Notes: generated by a model from the sequence alone, not told the origin. 12,826 nucleotides of DNA from Erysipelotrichaceae bacterium (GCA_027449005.1 DAIDML010000175.1:1-12826); one strand, 5' to 3'; numbered from the stretch's first letter, positions 1 through 6,839 are shown. A program made the numbers and translations.

Positions 1-82
1 AGGACTTGAAACGACACAAATGATGGATTTATTTCGATGGGTGTCTTTGCATATGTCACATAGGGTAGAAAGAAAATATAGT
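1..82. other. Left-edge region upstream of fhs, no gene assigned
   Basis: The frame of fhs stays open to the window edge, so a longer start (ATGATG at 20) is possible on paper. The residues it would add do not resemble the Fhs N-terminus, and no Shine-Dalgarno sequence sits at a suitable distance from position 20. A tail of an upstream plus-strand gene could end at the TGA at 7-9 or at 21-23, but too little is visible to assign one. I see no convincing promoter or folate riboswitch in these 82 bases. Confidence 0.4.
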
Positions 83-1747
83 ATGAAAACAGACATTCAA
101 ATTGCACAAGAAAATGAGATGTTCACCATAGAGAAGATTGCACGTAGAGCAAAAATTGATATGGACTATATGGAAATGTATGGTAAGTATCGTGCCAAGA
201 TTGATTTGAAGTTGTTTGATAAACTCGAAGGGGCAAATAATGGCAAATTAATCCTTGTGACGGCGATCAATCCCACAAAAGCAGGAGAAGGCAAGTCTAC
301 CACAACGGTTGGCTTATGTGATGGCTTAGCTCAAATCAATAAGCATGTTATTGGAGCTCTCAGAGAACCTTCTTTAGGACCAATATTTGGTATGAAAGGT
401 GGAGCAACTGGCGGCGGTCATGCCCAAGTTGTGCCAATGGAGGACATAAATCTACATTTCAATGGGGATATGCATGCTATTACCACAGCAAACAACCTTA
501 TTGCTGCAGCCATTGATAATCATCTATACCATGGGAATGAACTCAATATCAATCCAGAACGCATTGTTTTCAAACGTGCCATGGATATGAATGATCGTGC
601 TTTAAGAATTGTCGAGGTAGGAAGACCTGATAAACGAAGTGTTATTCGAAAAGATGGCTTTAATATTACAGTCGCTTCTGAAGTGATGGCAATTCTTTGC
701 TTATCAACTTCTCTAGAAGACTTTAAGAAGCGAATCAACAAAGTTATCTTAGCCTATACCCATGATAATAAAGTAATCACAGTTAAGGATTTAAAGATTG
801 CTGGTGCAGTGGCGATGATTATGAAGGATGCTATAAAACCAAATCTTGTTCAAACGTTAGAACACACGCCAATGATTATTCATGGAGGTCCATTTGCGAA
901 CATCGCTCATGGGTGTAACTCAATCATCGCGACCAAACTTGCTTTAAAACTTGCAGATTATGTGGTTACTGAAGCTGGGTTTGGAGCAGATTTAGGTGCA
1001 CAAAAATTCATGGACATTAAATGTGATGTTGCCAACATTAAACCTAATGCGATTGTTTTAGTCGCAACCATTCGTGCTCTAAAACTCAATGGAGGAGTTG
1101 TGTTTGAAGAGTTGGGTCAAGAAAATACTAATGCACTCTTAAAAGGAACTGAAAACCTTGCAAAACATTTAGAAAATCTAGCTCATTATAAGGTGCCTGT
1201 AGTTGTTGCAATCAATCGTTTTAATACCGACACCCAGGAAGAACTCAAAACACTATTAGAATGGTGCAAGAAACAAGGTGTCATGGCTGTGATTAATGAA
1301 TCATGGGCTAAAGGAGGACAAGGTGCTGTTGCTTTAGCTGAAGCTGTAGTGCATGAATGTGAGAAACCAAGTCAGTTTACTCCACTTCTAAAAAATGTCC
1401 ATGGAATCAAAGAAAAAATTGAGACCATTGCAAAAACAATCTATGGTGCAAATTCTGTTATTTACAGTGAGCAAGCCGAAGAATCGTTAGAAATCATTAA
1501 TCAGCTTGGTTACAACAATCTGAACGTCTGTATGGCAAAAAACCAATATTCACTCAGTGATGATCCAAAAAAACTAGGTAGACCAAAAGACTTTGATATT
1601 ACGATAAAAGAACTGCGTATTTCAGCAGGAGCAGGATTCGTTGTTGCCTTAACAGGAGATGTGATGACGATGCCAGGGCTTCCAAAAGTTCCAGCCGCAG
1701 AGAACATGGACATTGACGAGTTAGGTCATATTGTAGGGTTATTCTAA
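83..1747 (+). CDS. fhs: Formate-tetrahydrofolate ligase
   Basis: Cytosolic enzyme that joins formate to tetrahydrofolate using ATP, giving 10-formyl-THF for purine synthesis, initiator-tRNA formylation and other one-carbon reactions. The protein is 554 residues, the usual length, and collinear with the clostridial enzyme. The N-terminus reads DIQIAQ, followed by an MYGKY-type segment near residue 32. The P-loop PTKAGEGKSTTT is at about 64-75, and the REPSLGP / GGGHAQVVPMEDINLHF core at about 94-126. HGGPFANIAHGCNS is at about 267-280, TEAGFGADLGAQKF at about 296-309, and the C-terminus ends VGLF as in the family. The start at 83 was chosen because family homology begins there; its ribosome site is weak (GAAAG about 10 bases upstream). 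The stop overlaps the next gene's start by one base (TAATG), so the two are probably co-transcribed. Nothing looks damaged. Confidence 0.97.
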   Translation: MKTDIQIAQENEMFTIEKIARRAKIDMDYMEMYGKYRAKIDLKLFDKLEGANNGKLILVTAINPTKAGEGKSTTTVGLCDGLAQINKHVIGALREPSLGPIFGMKGGATGGGHAQVVPMEDINLHFNGDMHAITTANNLIAAAIDNHLYHGNELNINPERIVFKRAMDMNDRALRIVEVGRPDKRSVIRKDGFNITVASEVMAILCLSTSLEDFKKRINKVILAYTHDNKVITVKDLKIAGAVAMIMKDAIKPNLVQTLEHTPMIIHGGPFANIAHGCNSIIATKLALKLADYVVTEAGFGADLGAQKFMDIKCDVANIKPNAIVLVATIRALKLNGGVVFEELGQENTNALLKGTENLAKHLENLAHYKVPVVVAINRFNTDTQEELKTLLEWCKKQGVMAVINESWAKGGQGAVALAEAVVHECEKPSQFTPLLKNVHGIKEKIETIAKTIYGANSVIYSEQAEESLEIINQLGYNNLNVCMAKNQYSLSDDPKKLGRPKDFDITIKELRISAGAGFVVALTGDVMTMPGLPKVPAAENMDIDELGHIVGLF

Positions 1748-2652
1748 TGGCTTCAATTGCATACATTTGTGACATGAAAATGATTGATTACCATCGACTT
1801 TTTGGTCATCAAACGATGAATTTTTGGAGACTTACAAATGCAAAGCAATTCACGAAATTCAAACAAGGAGACTACCTTTTCTTCTTAGCCAAAGGGAGTG
1901 AGCACCCTCAATCAAGAGAAAAGGGACTAGTAGGGTATGGAAAACTCTCTCACACCACTTCGTGCAGTGTTTCAAAGATGTGGAAGATGTATGGAACATA
2001 CAACGGGTATGAGAATGAAAGTGATTTTAAAGAAGCAATTAAGAAGGTGTCAAAACTCAACACCTTACCAAAAACACTCAATGGATTATATTTAGATCAA
2101 GTTGTATTCTTCAATGGGCCACTGTATTTATCAGAAATTGATGGGTCAGTATCAAGAAATCTAGAAAGTTTCATGTATTTAGATAAAGAAGGAGTTTCAT
2201 TAACCTTAAAAGTGTTAGATAAAGCCAAAGAAATAGGTATAAGTACGTGGCAAGTAGCATTAGATGATGAACTTAATGAATCAACCTTTGATTTAGATTA
2301 CATTGAGACGGTTGTTTCTCACCAAGTTTATGAGTATTTCCCAACCCTAACAAGCACACTAAAACATCACAAGCAATTCATAGAAGCCTTTCCAGACTAC
2401 AAATCAGTCAAAGAAATCAAAGGTGTTTTTTATCATCGTGATAAGAAGACATGCATAATACCGGTCTCACCATCCATTAAAGAAGAAACATTTTATGCAA
2501 CGTTAGCCAAAGCAAGCCTGATTAAAAAATTCTGTCAAACTCACCATTCAGATGTGAAATTATATCTATACACACAAGAATGGGATGAAAAAAAGAAACA
2601 AGCTTGCATTGATTTAGACCTATATATCAATCAAAAGGATAGTACACTTTAA
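1747..2652 (+). CDS. Uncharacterised protein with EVE/PUA-like N-terminal domain
   Basis: I do not recognise this family with certainty. The 301-residue protein has no signal peptide or membrane segment, so it is probably cytosolic. Residues about 1-145 have an EVE/PUA-like pattern: an early Trp (27), then KFKQGDYLFFLAKG at 37-50 (the 'GD-x-hydrophobic-FF' strand of that fold), GLVGYGKL at 60-67, and YLDQVVFFNGPLYLSEI at 115-131. EVE and other PUA-like domains bind modified bases or RNA, but applying that here is inference. Residues about 185-301 form a second alpha/beta-looking domain with strands near GVFYH (227), TCIIPVSP (235) and VKLYLYTQEW (270). A degenerate nuclease fold crossed my mind, but no catalytic motif is clear. 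TAGGG at 1734-1738 is a plausible ribosome site, and the one-base overlap with fhs suggests translational coupling. The gene ends in a bidirectional terminator. Confidence 0.8.
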   Translation: MASIAYICDMKMIDYHRLFGHQTMNFWRLTNAKQFTKFKQGDYLFFLAKGSEHPQSREKGLVGYGKLSHTTSCSVSKMWKMYGTYNGYENESDFKEAIKKVSKLNTLPKTLNGLYLDQVVFFNGPLYLSEIDGSVSRNLESFMYLDKEGVSLTLKVLDKAKEIGISTWQVALDDELNESTFDLDYIETVVSHQVYEYFPTLTSTLKHHKQFIEAFPDYKSVKEIKGVFYHRDKKTCIIPVSPSIKEETFYATLAKASLIKKFCQTHHSDVKLYLYTQEWDEKKKQACIDLDLYINQKDSTL

Positions 2653-2673
2653 TCTGTACTATCCATTTCTTTC
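2631..2673. terminator. Bidirectional terminator shared by two convergent genes
   Basis: A perfect 10-bp inverted repeat, GGATAGTACA (2637-2646) and TGTACTATCC (2655-2664), encloses an 8-base loop. On the plus side it is followed by ATTTCTTTC. On the minus side the stem is followed by TTTTGA. The loop holds the stop codons of both convergent genes (TAA 2650-2652 plus, TAA 2651-2649 minus), so one element can end both transcripts. The stem is AT-rich and the U-tracts are imperfect, so efficiency is uncertain. Confidence 0.75.
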
Positions 2674-3197
2674 ATTAAGCGTTGAACCTTAGATTCACTT
2701 GGTTTATATTCAATATTCCATAGCTTCAATTGATCAAGGAAATGACGCTTTGCGTCATCAATTCCTTCATGAAGTTCATATTCAATTTCGATGTCTGAAG
2801 TATATTTAAACACATTGAAATCTAAACACCAAACACCATATTCATCTTGATAGGAATAACGATAGGTTGTTGTTTTGCCTAGATAATCAAACCTCTCACA
2901 GGAAGTAAATTGTTTTGTAAATTCAATGATCTTATCAGTTGAGATCGTATTATCTAAAACATCACATTCATATTCATCCACATGAGAATCTTGTTTTAGT
3001 TTAGCAGTAAATCGATATTGACCATTCTTTTCTCTTATTCGTAACACACCACGATGTGAAGTGAAGTAGCGATCTTGAGTGTCATAGTAAAAATTAGTCT
3101 GTAATTGACCTTGAGTAAAGACACCTTGAGCTAACAAAGCACTCGCTGCATCACCACTTACAAATGTCTTGTATTCTATCTCAGCAAATTTTTCCAT
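2649..3197 (-). CDS. CYTH domain protein (YjbK-like), putative triphosphatase
   Basis: A 182-residue soluble protein that fills a single CYTH (triphosphate tunnel) fold. The signature ExExK is E6-I-E8-Y-K10, at the extreme N-terminus as the family requires. Further charged strand residues typical of the tunnel are visible: LRIRE at 52-56, FTAKLKQ at 63-69, DEYECDV at 74-80 and DIEIEYELHE at 135-144. CYTH enzymes bind triphosphorylated substrates with divalent metal; members hydrolyse thiamine triphosphate or inorganic tripolyphosphate. The substrate of YjbK-type proteins is unsettled, so none is claimed. The ATG at 3197 is preferred over the in-frame GTG at 3203 because TAGAAGG (3206-3212, minus) lies 8 bases from the ATG but only 2 from the GTG. 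It is divergent from nadK; yjbK and an NAD kinase gene are also close neighbours in Bacillus. Confidence 0.88.
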   Translation of the reverse strand: MEKFAEIEYKTFVSGDAASALLAQGVFTQGQLQTNFYYDTQDRYFTSHRGVLRIREKNGQYRFTAKLKQDSHVDEYECDVLDNTISTDKIIEFTKQFTSCERFDYLGKTTTYRYSYQDEYGVWCLDFNVFKYTSDIEIEYELHEGIDDAKRHFLDQLKLWNIEYKPSESKVQRLMKEMDSTD

Positions 3198-3210
3198 AAC
3201 CACAACCTTC

Positions 3211-3229
3211 TATTGGTATGATACAATAA
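3211..3229. promoter_or_regulatory. Divergent promoter with overlapping -10 boxes (CYTH gene / nadK)
   Basis: Rightward: TGG at 3214-3216 followed by TATGAT at 3217-3222 makes an extended -10 box; transcription should start near 3229, leaving a leader of about 27 bases with AAGGAAG (3241-3247) 8 bases before the nadK ATG. Leftward: the complement of 3218-3223 reads TATCAT, which would start near 3211, about 14 bases before the CYTH ATG. Both boxes come from the single symmetric heptamer TATGATA (3217-3223). No good -35 is seen on either strand, so strength is uncertain, especially leftward. Confidence 0.6.
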
Positions 3230-3255
3230 CATCATCTAAAAAGGAAGTTATTGCC

Positions 3256-4035
3256 ATGCAACGGTTCTATATTGTCGAAAAAGAAGATCAAGAATCCAAA
3301 CGCCTTGGGCAAAAAATTAAAGATGCATTAATTCTCAATAGCAAAACATTGGATGCTACACACCCTCAATGTGTGATCTCAGTTGGGGGAGACGGCACCT
3401 TTCTTCATGCGGTTCATAAGTACAAACATCATGATGATGTAGTTTTTGTTGGCCTTCATACTGGAACACTTGGATTCTTCACTGATTTTGAAGCTGATGA
3501 AGTGGATATTCTGATTGAAAATCTTATCAATTCAACTCCAACAATAGAAAGTACACCACTTCTAGAAGTAATGATCACACAAGATCAAACAGTCACAACA
3601 TTAGAAGCCCTAAACGAAATAAGATTAGAGAACATTGTCAGAACCCAAGAAATTCAAGTCTATATTAATCAAGAGATGATGGAGATCTTCAGAGGTAATG
3701 GTTTATGCGTCAGTGGTCAAGCAGGGTCAACTGCGTATAATCGATCCCTTAAAGGAGCTATCATTGCCCCAGGAGTTGATGTATTGCAACTCACTGAAAT
3801 CTCTGGAATCCATCATAAGGCTTATCAATCGATTGGATCACCCTTAGTATTACCTAAAGACACACTCATTACCTTCATCTCAGACAACTTTAATGGAGCT
3901 AAAGTCCTGTACGATTATCATGTGTTGGATTGTGATAATGTGTCCAAAGTTGAGATTAAAACAAGCACAAAAAAGGTCAATATGGCAAGATATCGACCTA
4001 CATCATACATTAAGCGGCTTCATTGTTTATTCTAA
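3256..4035 (+). CDS. nadK: NAD kinase
   Basis: Phosphorylates NAD to NADP in the cytosol, normally with ATP or polyphosphate. The protein has 259 residues, normal for the short bacillar type. Visible motifs are GGDGTFL at 44-50 (catalytic-type Asp46), HTGTLGFF at 68-75, the NE pair N120-E121, GSTAYNRSLKGAI at 157-169, LTEISG at 179-184 and IGSPLV at 193-198. The start is ATG 3256, with AAGGAAG 8 bases upstream; frame-open sequence before it lies in the promoter region. Unusual: the family segment normally read as FRGDG...STPTGSTAYN is FRGNGLCVSGQAGSTAYN here, so Asp becomes Asn148 and TPT becomes GQA at 154-156. The rest is well conserved, so I expect a functional enzyme, possibly with altered substrate contacts. 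Its last codons and stop lie in a terminator and overlap the convergent rodA stop. Confidence 0.95.
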   Translation: MQRFYIVEKEDQESKRLGQKIKDALILNSKTLDATHPQCVISVGGDGTFLHAVHKYKHHDDVVFVGLHTGTLGFFTDFEADEVDILIENLINSTPTIESTPLLEVMITQDQTVTTLEALNEIRLENIVRTQEIQVYINQEMMEIFRGNGLCVSGQAGSTAYNRSLKGAIIAPGVDVLQLTEISGIHHKAYQSIGSPLVLPKDTLITFISDNFNGAKVLYDYHVLDCDNVSKVEIKTSTKKVNMARYRPTSYIKRLHCLF

Positions 4036-4052
4036 TGAGCCGTTTTTCTTTT
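4012..4052 (+). terminator. Rho-independent terminator of nadK, inside the gene end
   Basis: CGGCT (4015-4019), a bulged T and CATT (4021-4024) pair with AATG (4034-4037) and AGCCG (4038-4042) around a 9-base loop. The stem extends weakly through AAG (4012-4014) against the first T residues. TTTTTCTTTT follows at 4043-4052, so it points rightward. The nadK TAA (4033-4035) lies within the hairpin. No T-tract follows in the leftward direction, so it probably does not stop rodA transcription. Confidence 0.75.
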
Positions 4053-5222
4053 AGTTTCACTACTCATGTGGAATATGACCGCTAAAGGAATCATATAAGA
4101 CAATAAACTGGAACCCCCAGCTGAAATGAGTGGTAAAGTAATCCCTGTAATTGGCAATAATCCAACTACCATGCCCATGTTTTGAAACTGTTGAAAGAAG
4201 AGCATTCCCAGTAATCCAGCAACCATGTACTTTTCTTTTAAACCATCAAATCGTAAAGCAACAAGGACGAGTTTTAAATTAAACAGAAGACTCACTAAAA
4301 TAGTTATACCTACACCAATAAGTCCATAGTTTTTTGCGATCACCGCAAAGATAAAGTCATTTTGTGGTTCCGCAAACGAAATCGCAATACTAGCAGCACC
4401 ATGACCTGTAACTCCAGCAGAACCAATCGCCATTAAAGCAGTATACAATTGTGCGCCCCAAGTTAAAATGTATTGCTCAGGACGAAGCCACCCATAGAAT
4501 CGTGTTAGTCGATAACCACCACCCACCAATTGACCTAACAATTGAGGATTGGTTTCAAATAAGAAGATAATCCCACCAAACAAAGCGACTGCACTTAATC
4601 CTCCAACAATGATCCATTGTGGTTTAATCGCAGACATGGCTAACATGACAATCAAGGAAACCACAATAACCAAAGGGATACCGGTATCAGGTTGCAAAAC
4701 AATCAAAATCAATGGTAAAGCTAATATCTTAGCAATCTTTAAAAACAAAACAATATCATCCCAATAACTCATTTTAAGACGGTATTGTTGATGCTGATGA
4801 ATAATTTCTGATGCACGAATAATTAAGATAATCTTCATGAACTCACTGGGTTGAATGGTACCGACACCCGGTATTTGAATCCAAGCTCTTGCACCATTGA
4901 TAGGAGCAATAAGAGGAAGATTAATGAAAGAATCAAAAATGAGTAATCCGAGTAAGAAAACAAGAATCCAATAAAAGATAATCGACATTGAGAATAATCG
5001 ATCCACACCCATGTAAACAAGGAAGGCAAGAGTCAAAAACCCAAGCACATACCAAATGATTTGTTTGATCAAGAAATCGAGACCATTTACATTAGAAGGA
5101 GTTAAAGGAATAGCTCCATAAAGTGCAATAATTGAGATTAAGGCAAGCGATAAAATCAGTGTTACAAGCATCCAATCAATCTTAAATCGTCTGGATGACT
5201 CATTTAATCGTTGTAAAGTCAT
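4032..5222 (-). CDS. rodA: RodA-type SEDS peptidoglycan polymerase
   Basis: Polytopic membrane protein of the RodA/FtsW/SpoVE family. RodA polymerises glycan strands from lipid II in the elongation machinery, with a class B penicillin-binding protein as partner. The 396 residues form about ten hydrophobic segments. Conserved signatures are GARAWI (110-115, with the essential-type Trp114), QPSEF (124-128), QPDTG (177-181), NDFIFAV (288-294, with the catalytic-type Asp289), and a C-terminal NMGMVVGLLPITGITLPLIS / GGSS block (348-372). The NMGM form resembles RodA more than FtsW, hence the symbol; FtsW is the alternative. The start is ATG 5222 because AAAGGAGG lies 4 bases upstream, inside the slightly longer frame that would begin at 5240. 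The stop (TAG) overlaps the nadK stop by 4 bases. It is divergent from the EIICB-like gene. Confidence 0.9.
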   Translation of the reverse strand: MTLQRLNESSRRFKIDWMLVTLILSLALISIIALYGAIPLTPSNVNGLDFLIKQIIWYVLGFLTLAFLVYMGVDRLFSMSIIFYWILVFLLGLLIFDSFINLPLIAPINGARAWIQIPGVGTIQPSEFMKIILIIRASEIIHQHQQYRLKMSYWDDIVLFLKIAKILALPLILIVLQPDTGIPLVIVVSLIVMLAMSAIKPQWIIVGGLSAVALFGGIIFLFETNPQLLGQLVGGGYRLTRFYGWLRPEQYILTWGAQLYTALMAIGSAGVTGHGAASIAISFAEPQNDFIFAVIAKNYGLIGVGITILVSLLFNLKLVLVALRFDGLKEKYMVAGLLGMLFFQQFQNMGMVVGLLPITGITLPLISAGGSSLLSYMIPLAVIFHMSSETKRKTAH

Positions 5223-5226
5223 GGAA

Positions 5227-5234
5227 CCTCCTTT
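5227..5234 (-). promoter_or_regulatory. Shine-Dalgarno of rodA that decides its start
   Basis: The minus strand reads AAAGGAGG here, a near-perfect anti-16S match, followed by TTCC and the ATG at 5222. It would lie inside the coding region if the upstream in-frame ATG at 5240 were used, which argues strongly for 5222. Confidence 0.85.
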
Positions 5235-5239
5235 CTTCA

Positions 5240-5275
5240 TTGTCAGTCTTTGGTATAAATGGTATCATAATCGCG
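5240..5275 (+). promoter_or_regulatory. Promoter of the EIICB-like gene
   Basis: TTGTCA (5240-5245, five of six to TTGACA), a 17-base spacer and TATCAT (5263-5268), with TGG directly before the -10, form a good vegetative sigma-factor promoter. The predicted start near 5275 coincides with GAGGT (5275-5279), the ribosome site 6 bases before the ATG at 5286, so the leader would be only about 11 bases. A second TGG-TATAAA at 5251-5259 is a weaker alternative because it has no -35. Confidence 0.7.
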
Positions 5276-5292
5276 AGGTATTTGCATGAAAA
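5257..5292 (-). promoter_or_regulatory. Candidate promoter of rodA on the opposite strand
   Basis: Read leftward, the complement of 5287-5292 is TTTTCA (four of six to TTGACA), then 17 bases, then TATGAT (complement of 5264-5269). The start would fall near 5257, about 35 bases before the rodA ATG. The -10 overlaps that of the rightward promoter through the heptamer TATCATA (5263-5269). The -35 would lie within the first codons of the neighbouring gene. Confidence 0.5.
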
Positions 5293-6839
5293 GATGGCAT
5301 AGTTTATTTGATGGTATGAGTGCATCACTCAAATACTATTTAGTACTCACACTTATTTTTGGTCTTGTTCACTCTTTGGCTATTCCTATCATTTCTAGCA
5401 TCATTCGAATAGAAACACAAGATTCCATTCGTTTACTTGAAATAATGCGATTAGTCTTGGTTTTTCTATTGCAACTTTTCCCATTTGTCGTCTTAGTTTC
5501 ATTAGCACAACGCAAGTTGAAACACACAGGAGCAGTGGTGGCTTCCATCATTAGCGGAATAACCCTATATGCTCTAACATTGTTTATCCCATTATCCAAT
5601 CTATCCAATCAATACGCATTCTCATTATTCAATATTTCATTGCCATCGTCTGAATACGTCACACAACCGGTTCAATTAGGGTTTGTGATGACATTGTTAG
5701 CTTACCAAATTGTTAAGTTCAGTATCAAACTTTCAAAACGTCGTATTCCATATGGAATGACAGGGTTTGTTGATAGTGATACATGGATTATATTATATAC
5801 TATCTTCTTTAGTTTAATCGTTGGTTATGGGGTAGTGTTAGCGTGGCCATGGGTGATTATGGGATTAGAATCAGTCATGCAATTCATTGCCCAAGACATT
5901 ACCAATCCAGTGAACTTATTTATCTATGGACTCCTTGAACATTCATTAATCCTACTTAATCTTCAGTCTATTCTCCATAACCAATTCTGGTTTTCAACGT
6001 TAGGAGGATCATGGATTAATCCAGCAGGAACGCTCATTCTTGGGGATGTAAACATTTGGATTGAACAACTCGCCAACAATATCGTTTCCATTGGAGTAGG
6101 TCGCTTCATCAGTGGTTGGTATATCATTAATATGTTTATCGTTCCAGCAGTGTTATCTGGCTTATACCTACAATTCAGTGATAAATTTGACATGAGAAGG
6201 TATCGAAACATGTTTATGTTACTTACCTTCATGTCCATGTTGTTTGGTTTTAGACTTCCCTTTGAACTATTCTTAGTGCTTTCTGCACCATTACTCTATA
6301 TCTTCTATATCCTCTTTTCATCCATTATTTATGCACTCACATCCGCATTCAGTATCAATCTTGGCCCAATCACCAACATCGGAACAGCCTATGCATTACC
6401 AGGGAATGGCATTCACACACTGCTTTATTTAAGAAATCCTTTGTTTACTCAAAGAGTATGGCAATTATTCATTCTAGGTTTTATCAGTTTGCTTCTCATG
6501 TATTTCATCACTCGTCTTTACTATAAATATCTTGCGATTGACTTCATCACGGTTGGAAACAAACAGAGAAGTGTTGAACAAATCATGCTTGCTATGGGTG
6601 GTGTCGACAACATCAAAATCGTACACAGTACCTTTGGTCGTCTTTACATCTTACCTTATGATAAATCAAAGGTAGACTTTAACCGAACAAGCATCATTGG
6701 AGTCTCTCATATCATTGAAAATAAAAACGGATATAACCTCAATTTTGGAGGAGCTTCAGGGATTGTTAGAAAAATCATCATGCAGAAACTCATTGAACTC
6801 AAATCAAATGAGCTAAAGATCAAATCAAATGAATCGTGA
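5286..6839 (+). CDS. PTS EIICB-like membrane protein lacking catalytic residues
   Basis: A 517-residue protein laid out like a glucose-superfamily PTS permease: a membrane EIIC part (about 15-418) with many hydrophobic segments, then a soluble EIIB-like domain (about 425-505). Alignment from memory of the family shows its landmark sites replaced. The GLHH site before the FWF segment is NLQS (225-228). The GITEP-x-E motif is GFRLPFE (321-327), losing the substrate-binding Glu. In EIIB, the NI-x5-C-x-TRLR loop is NIKIVHSTFGRLY (442-454), with Thr449 where the phosphorylated Cys should be. Surrounding residues are well kept (LFLVLSAPLLYIFYIL at 328-343; MGGVDNIK at 437-444). There is no frameshift, and the gene has its own promoter, GAGGT ribosome site and terminator, so it looks functional but not as a phosphotransferase. 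A sensory, scaffold or non-PTS transport role is possible; none is shown. It is divergent from rodA. Confidence 0.78.
   Translation: MKRWHSLFDGMSASLKYYLVLTLIFGLVHSLAIPIISSIIRIETQDSIRLLEIMRLVLVFLLQLFPFVVLVSLAQRKLKHTGAVVASIISGITLYALTLFIPLSNLSNQYAFSLFNISLPSSEYVTQPVQLGFVMTLLAYQIVKFSIKLSKRRIPYGMTGFVDSDTWIILYTIFFSLIVGYGVVLAWPWVIMGLESVMQFIAQDITNPVNLFIYGLLEHSLILLNLQSILHNQFWFSTLGGSWINPAGTLILGDVNIWIEQLANNIVSIGVGRFISGWYIINMFIVPAVLSGLYLQFSDKFDMRRYRNMFMLLTFMSMLFGFRLPFELFLVLSAPLLYIFYILFSSIIYALTSAFSINLGPITNIGTAYALPGNGIHTLLYLRNPLFTQRVWQLFILGFISLLLMYFITRLYYKYLAIDFITVGNKQRSVEQIMLAMGGVDNIKIVHSTFGRLYILPYDKSKVDFNRTSIIGVSHIIENKNGYNLNFGGASGIVRKIIMQKLIELKSNELKIKSNES

Noticed and set aside
20..82. Longer Fhs start at the ATGATG near position 20
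   Set aside because: The extra residues do not match the family N-terminus, and no ribosome site lies at a suitable distance.
77..82. TATAGT as a -10 box for fhs
   Set aside because: Transcription would begin after the ATG at 83, and homology requires that ATG.
520..741. Minus-strand open frame inside fhs
   Set aside because: It lies wholly within a well-conserved gene, resembles nothing, and has no ribosome site I trust.
5223..5240. RodA starting at ATG 5240
   Set aside because: The strong AAAGGAGG would lie inside the coding region; it is correctly placed for ATG 5222.
5963..6238. Minus-strand open frame inside the EIICB-like gene
   Set aside because: It is a shadow of the real frame, with composition that follows from the antisense of membrane codons.
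5286..6839. The EIICB-like gene as a pseudogene
   Set aside because: There is no frameshift or internal stop, and the promoter, ribosome site and terminator are all in good order.
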